A model generated the notes under the pieces. That model saw nothing but the letters and a program-made list of their open reading frames with translations. It did no database searches and was not told the origin of the DNA. A program made the translations under genes and the position numbers. Source: Actinostola sp. cb2023 (taxonomy: Eukaryota > Cnidaria > Anthozoa > Actiniaria > Actinostolidae). Taken from it: a stretch of DNA of 64,000 nucleotides. Positions 1-11,878 of the stretch are shown one piece after another (the first letter of the stretch is position 1; each line of letters opens with the position of its first letter). The stretch spans positions 16,001 through 80,000 of the forward strand of contig JAUJYZ010001118.1 of assembly GCA_033675265.1 (NCBI GenBank), in the 5' to 3' direction.

Positions 1-219
1 TTGCTTGTGTTTATACTGATACTGCTAAAATAAACCAGGCTTAAAATATAAAAAGTGATAACCATCAAGGTTTTTGATTCATGCTTCTTTTTAACAGATA
101 TAGTGTGACATTTCACTAGAAATTGCTTAGGAGAACCAGATTGGAAAAAAGCATAGCTTTATCTGTTACATCCTCATTAAATAAAGTGTTATTATTATTA
201 TTATTTCTGCTTTAACTAC

Positions 220-1108
220 CTGCAGCCTGCAGTAGTATTTCTCTTTGTGCAGTTTGAGGAAGGCAGTTGAACATTTCTATAAAACCAAAAAAGAATTCAA
301 TTGCTGTGTGATACTAGCATCAAGAGTTCCAGACTCCCGGTATGCGTGCAATGCAATGCAAAGGAAAAGTGAGCACCAATTCTAGACACAGGGAGCCCAA
401 GCTATGGGTTTTTGCTGTGACACTTGGTGCTCACTTTTCCTTTGTAATAATCTCACAATGCATTGCGCGCGTACCGGAAGTCTGGAACTCTTGATGCTTG
501 TATTGTGCTACATAAATATAGCTTCTACATGCAATGATGAGAAGACATTGTTTGTCACCTTTTAAAAGCTCCCCCTTGGAATCAAGTTCACTTCCTTCTA
601 AAGCTACGGTCAGGTTCTGGATGTCTTCCCATAAAAGACTTTCACCAGGAAACTCAACAAACCTAATGAACAATAAAGTACAACATTGTTCATAAAAGTC
701 CCTTTATATGCAATTCTACTCACCAATACTTACATTTCATAAAATAAATGTGCAGACTCTTTCACCTTTTTGGTATTTCTTTCAATGTTGTAAGCTTCAT
801 GCTGTAAATAGTAAATATTTGTCATTTTATAATTATTTGTATTATTTATTTCCCTGCTCATTTAGAGGCTTAGAGTTAGAGTTAGAACAGGAATTGAACC
901 CACGACCTTTGGCTTTGTGTGCAGTTTTAGTCTTTAATACCTGAACGTGAAAGTCTTTTGGATATAAAGTTTTTGCCGTCAGAAGCCACGACTTCGCCTC
1001 AAATATATTATTCTGTTTTAGACTCTGTTTAGCTCTTTCAACGAGCCATTCTGCAGTGGAAAACCCTCCAACTTCTTCAACATCCATTTTATCACTGTTG
1101 GCCGCCAT
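220..1108 (-). CDS. INTS10: Integrator complex subunit 10, first four exons (partial, gene continues left of the window)
   Basis: INTS10 is a subunit of the nuclear Integrator complex, which cleaves and terminates snRNA and other RNA polymerase II transcripts. Four exons join in phase on the minus strand: 1108-941 (start ATG at 1108), 801-734, 662-559 and 276-220, all with GT-AG borders. The 132 residues align in order with the N terminus of vertebrate INTS10: EAKSWLLTAKTLYPKDFHVQ in exon 1, EAYNIERNTKKV in exon 2, FVEFPGESLLWEDI across the exon 2/3 junction, and MFNCLPQTAQREILLQAA in exon 4. The N-terminal repeats are helical in the family. The remaining exons lie outside the window. A foldback element (313-503) sits in intron 3 and a possible SINE remnant in intron 1. 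The exon 3 donor was chosen because only it gives phase 1 into exon 4. Identity is secure; exact ends are by eye. Confidence 0.88.
313..503. mobile_element. Foldback (MITE-like) element in INTS10 intron 3
   Basis: The left end reads ACTAGCATCAAGAGTTCCAG and its near-complement, ending in CTGGAACTCTTGATGCTTGT, closes the right end. The inner arms also pair (GGAAAAGTGAGCACCA with TGGTGCTCACTTTTCC), so nearly the whole 190 bp can fold into one hairpin. No coding capacity is visible. A short central piece, ACAGGGAGCCCAAG, recurs at about 1275. Confidence 0.7.
864..915 (-). repeat. Possible tRNA-derived SINE remnant in INTS10 intron 1
   Basis: On the minus strand the stretch contains AGGTCGTGGGTTCAATTCC, a good match to a tRNA T-arm and polymerase III B box. 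No complete cloverleaf or A box could be recognised, so this is at most a SINE fragment. Confidence 0.25.
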
Positions 1109-1490
1109 GTTGGATGCGCAATGTACTGAGGGACTGGGAACAACAACTCGTCCCAGGTCCCTCTCATAGTATACCAGCGTTCCTCGTTGATAAAAACTTT
1201 ATGAATTTTTTTTTGACACTCTATAAGCGCGTCGACGGGTTTATTGCGAGTGATCCCGCGCGCAAAGATGGGGCACAGGGAGCCCAAGATTATGCTCAGT
1301 ACCACAGGAAGTCCATCACAACCGCAAACGCTCGCTTACCGTTAGATATATCTGTTGATTTAGTTGCTTTGAGAAAATGTGATCCATCTGCGTTGCTACC
1401 TTCAATCTTAACATCTATTCACTAAATTAATGATTTATCAGTCATTGAGATCTAGAGTACTTATTTCATCAGTTTAATTGTCAGTAATCC
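1109..1490. other. Spacer upstream of INTS10, probable promoter region
   Basis: This is the 5' flank of INTS10. Frames are open on both strands but show no recognisable protein, and they overlap the INTS10 start region out of frame. No TATA box or other clear promoter element was seen. Confidence 0.4.
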
Positions 1491-1557
1491 ATTATTATTA
1501 CCGTTATTATTATTATTATTATTATTATTGTTATTTATTATTATTATTATCATTATT

Positions 1558-1595
<38 letters not shown>

Positions 1596-1627
1596 TATTA
1601 TATAATATTACTATTATTATTATTATT
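1491..1627. repeat. (ATT)n microsatellite
   Basis: Imperfect ATT/GTT/ACT trinucleotide run. The Leu- and Tyr-rich open frames across it are artefacts of the repeat. Confidence 0.9.
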
Positions 1628-1689
1628 AACTTCAGAATCTTTTCCATGTCTTTTTTTAAACATATTTACTCTCTACGTTTGCCCCAAGA

Positions 1690-4600
1690 GTAGTTTTTCT
1701 ATTGGAAAAGATTCTGAGCAGCTGCAGCGTCTAGTAAGGCGAAAAATTAGGAAAATCGATTTTCTGCCATACATTTACTGCATTGAAATTGCTACGTTAT
1801 GTATTTTTGATACAGCCATCTCCAAACTCGTTGATTGTCCACATTTTTCGACGTATAATCCTTGGCTTTCTTCAAAAAATGAGATTGGAAAAGATTCTGA
1901 GCAACTGAAGCGTCTAATAAGGCGAAAATTTAGGAAAATCGATTTTCTGCCATACATTTACTGCATTGAAACTTTAATAGGACCATTTCCAAATTCGTTA
2001 AATGTCCAGATTTTTTTACGTGCAATACTTGGCTTTATTCAAAAAATGAATTGCAAAAGATTCTGAGAAGCTGCAACATCTAATAGGCCCAAAAATTAGA
2101 AACGCACGATTTCTGCCATACATTTACTGTAATGAAATTGCTGCGCCATGTATTTCTGATGGTACCATCTCTGAATTCGTTAAATGTCCAGATTTTTTTA
2201 CGTACACTCCTTGGCTTTATTCAGAAAATGACATTGGTAAAGATTCTGAGAAGCTGGAACAACTAGTAGGGCCAAAAATTAGAAAAAACCATTTCTACCA
2301 TACATTTACTGTAATTGAATTTGTTACGTTGTGTAATTTTAATAGGACCATTTCCAAATTCGTTAAATGTCCAGATTTTTTTACGTGCAATCCTTGGCTT
2401 TATTCAAAAAATGAAATCGCAAAAGATTCTAAGCACCTGGAACAACTAGTAGGGCCAAAAATTAGAAACACACGATTTCTGCCATACATTTACTGTAATG
2501 AAATTGTTGCGCCATGTATTTCTGATGGAACCATCTCTGAATGCGTTAAACGTCCAGATTTTTTTACGTACAATCCTTGGCTTTCTTAAAAAAATGACAT
2601 TGGTAAAGATTCTATGCACCTGGGACAACTAGTAGGGCCAAAAATTAGAAACGCACGAATTCTGCCATACATTTACTGTAATGAAATTGCTGCGCCATGT
2701 ATTTCTGATGGAACCATCTCTGAATTCGTTAAATGTCCAGATTTTTTTACGTACAATCCTTGGCTTTCTTTAAAAAATGACATTGGTAAAGATTCTAAGC
2801 ACCTGGAACAACTAGTAGGGCCAAAAATTAGAAACGGACGATTTCTGCCATACATTTACTGTAATGAAATTGCTGCGCCATGTATTTCTGATGGAACCAT
2901 CATTGAATTCGTTAAATGTCCAGATTTTTTTACGTACAATCGTTGGCTTTCTTTAAAAAATGACATTCGTAGAGTTCTAAGCACCTGGAACAACTAGTAG
3001 GGCCAACAATTAGAAACGGACGATTTCTGCCATACATTTACTGTAATGAAATTGCTGCGCCATGTATTTCTGATGGAACCATCATTGAATTCGCTAAATG
3101 TCCAGATTTTTTTACGTACACTCCTTGGCTTTATTCAAAAAATGACATTGGTAAAGATTCTAAGCACCTGGAACAACTAGTAGGGCCAAAAATTAGAAAC
3201 ACACGATTTCTGCCATACATTTACTGTAATGATGTATTTCTGATGGAACCATCATCGAATTCGTGAAATGTCCAGATTTTTTTACGTACAAACCTTGGCT
3301 TTATTCAATAAATGACATTGGTAAAGATTCTGAGAAGCTGGAACAACTAGTAGGGCCAAAAATTAGAAAAAACCATTTCTACCATACATTTACTGTAATT
3401 GAATTTGTTACGTTGTGTAATTTTAATAGGACCATTTCCAAATTCGTTAAATGTCCAGATTTTTTTACGTGCAATCCTTGGCTTTATTCAAAAAATGAAA
3501 TCGCAAAAGATTCTAAGCACCTGGAACAACTAGTAGGGCCAAAAATTAGAAACACACGATTTCTGCCATACATTTACTGTAATGAAATTGTTGCGCCATG
3601 TATTTTTGATGGAACCATCTCTGAATGCGTTAAACGTCCAGATTTTTATGCGTACAATCCTTGGCTTTCTTAAAAAAATGACATTGGTAAAGATTCTATG
3701 CACCTGGGACAACTAGTAGGGCCAAAAATTAGAAACGCACGAATTCTGCCATACATTTACGGTAATGAAATTGCTGCGCCATGTATTTCTGATGGAACCA
3801 TCTCTGAATTTGTTAAATGTCCAGATTTTTTTACGTACAATCCTTGGCTTTCTTTAAAAAATGACATTGGTAAAGATTCTAAGCACCTGGAACAACTAGT
3901 AGGGCCAAAAATTAGAAAATTTACTGTAATGAAATTGCTGCGCCATGTATTTCTGATGGAACCATCATTGAATTCGTTAAATGTCCAGATTTTTTTACGT
4001 ACAATCGTTGGCTTTCTATAAAAAATGACATTCGTAGAGTTCTAAGCACCTGGAACAACTAGTAGGGCCAAAAATTAGAAACGGACGATTTCTGCCATAC
4101 ATTTACTGTAATGAAATTGCTGCGCCATGTATTTCTGATGGAACCATCATTGAATTCGCTAAATGTCCAGATTTTTTTACGTACACTCCTTGGCTTTATT
4201 CAGAAAATGACATTGGTAAAGATTCTGAGAAGCTGGAACAACTAGTAGGGCCAAAAATTAGAAACACACGATTTCTGCCATACATTTACTGTAATGAAAT
4301 TGCTGCGCCATGTATTTCTGATGGAACCATCTCTGAATTCGTTAAATGACCATATTTTTTTACGTACAATCCTTGGCTTTATTCAAAAAATGACATTGGT
4401 AAAGATTCTAAGCACCTGGAACAACTAGTAGGGCCAAAAATTAGAAAAAACCATTTCTACCACACATTTACTGTAATTGAATTTGTTACGTTGTGTAATT
4501 TTAATAGGACCATTTCCAAATTCGTTAAATGTCCAGATTATTTCCGTGCAATCCTTGGCTTTATTCAAAAAATGAAATCGCAAAAGATTCTGAGAAGCTG

Positions 4601-4985
4601 CAACATCTAATAGGCCCAAAAATTAGAAAAACCCATTTCTACCATACATTTACTGTAATTGAATTTGGTACGTTGTGTAATATATAGTGCTGCGGCCATG
4701 TATTTTTGATACAGCCATCTCCAAACTCGTTGATTGTCCAAATGTTTCGACGTGCAATCCTTGGCTTTCTTCAAAAAATGAGATTGGAAAAGATTCTGAG
4801 CCGCTGCAGCGTCTAATAAGGCGAAAAATTAGGAAAAACGACTTTTTGACATACATTTACTGAATTGAAATTGCTACGTTATGTATTTTTGATACAGGCA
4901 TCTCCAAACTCGTTGATTGTACAAATTTTTCGACGTATAATCCTTGACTTTCTTCAAAAAATGAGATTGGAAAAGATTTTGTCGA
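1690..4985 (+). repeat. 183-bp tandem satellite, about 18 copies, with ~1.08-kb higher-order period
   Basis: The marker ATTAGAAAC recurs at about 2461, 2644, 2827 and 3010, which gives a 183-bp unit (61 codons). Units share AAAGATTCTGAG, CATACATTTACTG and TGTCCAGATTTTTTTACG. Copies at both edges (1699-1960 and 4690-4985) are the most diverged. A variant unit containing GTGTAATTTTAATAGGACC recurs near 2290, 3373 and 4448, so blocks of about six units were themselves duplicated. Several central copies are open on the plus strand for one to two units (for example 2614-2997 and 3263-3673), with words such as GPKIRN, PYIYCNE and KCPDFFTYNPWL, but stops and frameshifts interrupt the array. It is probably non-coding, or derived from a once-coding repeat. 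Confidence 0.85.
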
Positions 4986-5529
4986 TTGTTTTACTATAAT
5001 TTTTCAAAATAACATAGAGGAACATTCGAAAACACTTCACCAAGTTTCAGCGGGTTCTTTACTTACGGTTTGGAGAACTTTGGTAGCAAACACAGCCACT
5101 TCAAGTCTAGCTTCCGTATTCGAAACTGCTTTGAAAGGCCCTCGTGTTTAAACACCGCTGGACTGATGTGCTTTGAAATTCAATTGGAATCACGTACTGC
5201 CATAGTGACATTATCACTTGAAATTTCATTGGAGTATCGTCACTCGTTGCGTCACTCGGTCAAACATGCATGTGTAATATATTAGATTGACTTTCGATTT
5301 ATGTATCAAGTAAATTTTATATTCTATATTTATTGATTGATTGATTTCAACTAAATATATTGACGATACTCGAAGTTTAAATATAGCCAATAACTGTGAT
5401 GCATTTATTTTTCACTACGAACATAATTTCGTTTATTCGGGCAGGGAGGGCGCCAAGTTTCAACATTTGGCAGGGTCCCCACATAAAGAGAGGATCCTGG
5501 GAATGAGTTTGAAAGGTCCACCCCGCAGA
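4986..5529. other. Intergenic spacer before UBA52
   Basis: No gene, RNA or convincing repeat beyond a short ATTG run near 5333-5345 was recognised. The distal part should hold the UBA52 promoter. Confidence 0.4.
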
Positions 5530-5559
5530 TAATCCGGTCTCTTTCGAACAAGACACGAG
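5530..5559 (+). promoter_or_regulatory. Probable UBA52 transcription start with 5'-TOP tract and short non-coding exon 1
   Basis: GGTCTCTTTCGAACAAG contains a pyrimidine tract of the kind that starts ribosomal-protein mRNAs (5'-TOP). It is followed by CACGAG|GTAAGATGG, a strong donor at 5559/5560. The matching acceptor is at 6143/6144, 20 bases before the ubiquitin ATG. If correct, exon 1 is only about 20 nt. AAGATGGCGGAC just inside the intron resembles a YY1-type element common near such promoters. This is inferred from position and pattern. Confidence 0.5.
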
Positions 5560-6148
5560 GTAAGATGGCGGACATTTGTCGCTACTACCTTTGCAAAATA
5601 CCTTATTGTAAGGAACTTATCAAGACTATTTTCAATATGAAGCCATAAATAGTATCTTTAATCATTGTATTTGGTATAGGTTCAGTTTAGTTTGCCATAT
5701 TTGTCGTAGAAGGAACGAAAAGTCATACTGGATTTTCGAGATGTTTTGTGTGTAAATTGAAAACGTTTCGATCCCATGTAGTTTTTGGTTGTGTTAGTAA
5801 TAGTTTATGATCTGATTACATAGTTCTTTGAATAAATGTTAAGTTTAGTTTCTATTAAATTAATCTATTTATCCAAGCCATTGGTATCATCAGCGCTGCA
5901 ATAGATAACCGACATTTATATTACGTGTACTTTTAGTTGTGTAACAAGAGAAAGGGAAATTTTTATCTTTTGGAGTTTTGAGAATGTTTTTCCCTGCAGC
6001 AGGGAAAGAATGTTTAAGACTTTTCATTGTTTTATTTCACAGAGAATTAGAATATTTTAGGATTTTTTTTATTCTATACAGCTATAATCATGTCAATAAT
6101 AAATAATAATTATGTTAGTTGATATTGTTTTCTGACTGTGTAGGTTGA

Positions 6149-8569
<2,421 letters not shown>

Positions 8570-8602
8570 ATTGCTGTGGAATTTATGCAGTTAACAATGA
8601 TG

Positions 8603-8608
8603 AATAAA
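8603..8608 (+). terminator. UBA52 polyadenylation signal
   Basis: AATAAA lies 34 bases after the UBA52 stop codon, a suitable distance for a short ribosomal-protein 3'UTR. Confidence 0.75.
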
Positions 8609-9191
8609 GCTTATTTGCTGTATTACTTTTGTCAGTAATTGTCAGTTTGCTTAGCATAGGGTTATATCAACAGTCAGGGAACAACAATATTAAACACTTC
8701 TATTGTTAAATGACTGGTTTGTCTCGGGAAACATTGAGATTCTCGGGAAACAAAATTAATTGTTATATACCAACTGTCAAAGTTCATTTTTCTCATGCTC
8801 TGATTGGGCGAGCAGGTATCACGTGAACAAGTTTTCATGTTTCCCCTGCAACAGCTCTCAGCGGGCAACAATATGTTGTGGACCGGCAATAACAAAACCG
8901 GAAGTTGATTGAGCTTTGTAACCTTGATTGGCATTGGTAAACGCGCTTGAAAAGTGGGAAATCCATCTTTTTGTTGTTCTTTTAACTGGTTTCCCCAAGT
9001 GAACAGTCATAGGACATGGCCCAGACTCATCTTGTTTGATATCAGGGATCATGTTGCAGTGACAAAACAAAGAAACTGATATTTCCTCAACATGTTCCAT
9101 TACATGTATGTGTAGTGAGTGACCTTGACTGTACTGTCTGTATGTACAACAATCACCCTGGCAGGATTCACTAACATTTAGAAGCACACTT

Positions 9192-9713
9192 AAAGGGGCA
9201 CTAGGACGAAGATCTTTCAAAATTTAATTTAGCCAAAACTCCATAGAAAAAATATTCAAGTATCTTATAATCACTAGTTAAAATCTTTTCTCAATATTGG
9301 AGAGGGAAGTACTAAATTTTTATGAATCTTTAGGTGTCAGTGCCATCACTCAAACAATCAGCTCTATATTTGTATTTTGTGATCAAAATATCTGAATGGT
9401 TTGTTCAGATAACAGCTCTGCACTGAAGAAAACTAGTCAAACAATCGATCTAAGAACAAAATAATAATGTAAAACTGCACACAAACGTTTAGCTTCATAG
9501 AAATAAAGTAATTCAAGACATTAAACATGAAGAAATATATGGAGCGAAGCTGTGTTGATTGTTTGGGTTAAGTGACGTCACTGACACCTCTAAAGATTCA
9601 TCAAAATGTATTACTTCCCATTGGAATATCAGAGAAAAAAACGAACCAGTGATTGTAAGGGTCTTTGAGATTATTTCAGTGAAGTTTCAGCTAAATCAAA
9701 ATAGTCCCCTTTA
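9192..9713. mobile_element. Diverged inverted-repeat element between UBA52 and CBL
   Basis: The ends are AAAGGGGCACTAG and TAGTCCCCTTT. Inner arms match imperfectly: GATTGTTTGGGTTAAGTGAC, GACACCTCTAAAGATTCATC and ACTTCCC on the right mirror their complements at 9300-9360. The spacer shows no gene. Confidence 0.6.
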
Positions 9714-9719
9714 CATATT

Positions 9720-9891
9720 CCAGACTCGTTCCCAGTCACTTCTCCAAGGTTCTTTTTCTCCCTCCATCCCATGCGCCTTTGCACCCCTCCTTCCCAAGCA
9801 CCTTTGCTCGCTTTCCAGTCCGGTTTCTTTACGGTCTGGTTACTTCCCTTTCCACGGTATAAAGTAATGACTGGGTTTGAGACGTCTGTGT
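9720..9891. mobile_element. Small imperfect inverted-repeat element
   Basis: CCAGACTCGTTCCCAGTCAC on the left pairs imperfectly with GTAATGACTGGGTTTGAGAC at the right. The centre is C/T-rich. Confidence 0.45.
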
Positions 9892-10028
9892 AAATTCTGT
9901 TGTAGTTGGTGTTGCTGGTCTACTATTTTCCATTTATTCCATGTTCCTCTGATGACCTAGCTTCCTTCGTAGCAGGTTTTATTAGACTGTCTAGTCATGC
10001 ACAGAAGACTACCATTATCCTGTTGCTT

Positions 10029-10126
10029 AGTCTCCCTCGCAGCCATGCTAAGTGTCGTCACGCAACGCTCTCCCCCCTCAGACAGAGCGTTGCGTGACGA
10101 CACTTAGCACGGCTGCGAGGGAGACT
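10029..10126. repeat. Long near-perfect hairpin
   Basis: A 43-base arm starting AGTCTCCCTCGCAGCCATGC is followed by a loop of about 12 bases and its complement ending GAGGGAGACT, with a single mismatch in the part inspected. No gene overlaps it. Confidence 0.75.
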
Positions 10127-10317
10127 ACCTGTTGCTAGGGCTATTCCATATTACAAGCAAATACCATGACATCAAGTTTTATAAAATTTGTCATTTATTT
10201 TGCTTTTTACATTACTATGGTACATCAACCAATAAGACTGAATACAACTGATATCAAGAGTCAATAGTCCCTTTAATTAAGCGTTCACAGATCCCATTGT
10301 AAAACTGCTGTACTTAT

Positions 10318-10533
10318 TAACATCAGATGCATTTGTACAGGCTTAGCCTCGAGTCAGTGTAAATTATTCACAAATATCAACAAGAACATGAAAAAATGTT
10401 GACATAAAACAATAGAAACATTTTTGAATTGCACGGACTGGTTTCTGAATTGAGGCTAAGCCTGTACAAATGCATCTTGTCAAGGACAGCGGTCATCTCT
10501 AAACAATGCGAAACTGGAGTATTGCTGGCTAGG
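10318..10533. mobile_element. Foldback element, family A copy 2
   Basis: Inverted copy of the element at 7620-7862. It shares CAGATGCATTTGTACAGGCT, the central TTCACAAATATCAACAAGAAC block and the outer GACAGCGGTCATCTCTAAAC, and it ends AAACTGGAGTATTGCTGGCT. Confidence 0.75.
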
Positions 10534-10734
10534 AACACCTTTATATCAAACTAACTCAAAGTTTGAATGGCCAAAATAATTCCAATGAAAGATCTATGAT
10601 GATAGAAGTGATAAGAACATTAAACAATATCTGATTGTGTGTAAACTATCTACTCAGGACAATTCCCAAGCCAGTTACAGACCCTTCAATTTTGTCTATC
10701 ATATACATTTACTAAATAATATACAATGCGAAAT

Positions 10735-11333
10735 GACATGCTCTACTGTAGACAGCCAACCCATAGACATCTACTGTATGACATGATCTGCTGTACAGAT
10801 AGCCAACCCATAGACGTCTACTGTATGACATGATCTACTGCAGATAGCCAACCCATAGACATCTACTGTATGACATGATCTGCTGTATAGATAGCCAACC
10901 CATAGACGTCTACTGTACAACATGATCTGCTGTACAGATAGCCAACCCATAGACGTCTACTGTATGACATGATCTGCTATACAGATAGCCAACCCATAGA
11001 CATCTACTGTACGACATGCTCTGCTGTACAGATAGCCAACCTATAGATGTCTACTGTACGACATGCTCTGCTGTACAGATAGCCAACCCATAGACGTCTA
11101 CTGTACGACATGATCTGCTGTACAGATAGCCAACCCATAGACGTCTACTGTACGACATGCTCTGCTGTACAGACAGCCAACCCATAGACGTCTACTGTAC
11201 GACATGATCTGCTGTACAGATAGCCAACCCATAGACGTCTACTGTATGATATGATCTGCTATACAGATAGCCAACCCATAGACGTCTACTGTATGATATG
11301 ATCTGCTATACAGATAGCCAACCCATAGACGTC
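10735..11333. repeat. 46-47-bp minisatellite, about 13 copies
   Basis: Each unit contains CAGATAGCCAACCCATAGAC, then GTCTACTGTA and CATGATCTGCTGTA, with point variants (ATGAT/ATGCT, TACGA/TATGA). It lies downstream of the CBL 3' end. Confidence 0.85.
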
Positions 11334-11745
11334 TTATTATCTACTGATACATCAAGATCTTGAAAAAGTTTCAAAATTGTATGTTCTTTCATAGTCTTAG
11401 AAGATATTATTAGGGGAGTATTGTTTTGCAACCCTAAAAATGGTTGTAAATTAGACTGGGACTTTCTCCTTGATTGTAAAATGTACATGCATAAGTCCAA
11501 TGTACAATTTTGACATGTGTATAACATCAAAATAGTGTTCAATTGTTTATTCAACTTGCGTGGAAGTTTTTGTTGTGACGAAATTTCATTAATAAACTTA
11601 TCAATGTGCAGTGTTTAAATTATATTTTTCTCTACATCAACATATTCTTGATTACTACTGCTAATTACCCCTACAATGAACATACCAGTATTTTATACGC
11701 ATGTCGAAATGGTTAATTACATTTTCTCAAATTCTACTTACAATA
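11334..11745. other. Spacer 3' of CBL
   Basis: No gene or repeat was recognised between the minisatellite and the CBL 3'UTR. Confidence 0.4.
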
Positions 11746-11751
11746 TTTATT
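11746..11751 (-). terminator. Candidate CBL polyadenylation signal
   Basis: TTTATT on the plus strand is AATAAA on the minus strand, about 130 bases downstream of the CBL stop codon. A second match occurs near 11542, so the site is tentative. Confidence 0.45.
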
Positions 11752-11878
11752 GTTCTTCATTTAAAAGCTTGAGATTTAATTAACCAATAGCATCTACAAG
11801 ACCAGCTGCAGTACCAACCCACATGAAGATGAGCATCTAATTGTCTGGTTCAAATTTCTAATGTATACAGTTTTGGTT

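Noticed and set aside
1018..1425. Overlapping open frames around the INTS10 start on both strands
   Set aside because: The minus-strand frame starts without ATG and overlaps INTS10 exon 1 in another frame; the plus-strand frame shows no recognisable protein.
5070..5532. Short plus-strand frames before UBA52
   Set aside because: No similarity, splice pattern or conservation clue; they lie in the UBA52 upstream region.
10735..11333. CRISPR-like array (regular repeats near 47 bp)
   Set aside because: Repeats are directly contiguous with no unique spacers, and this is animal DNA. It is an ordinary minisatellite.
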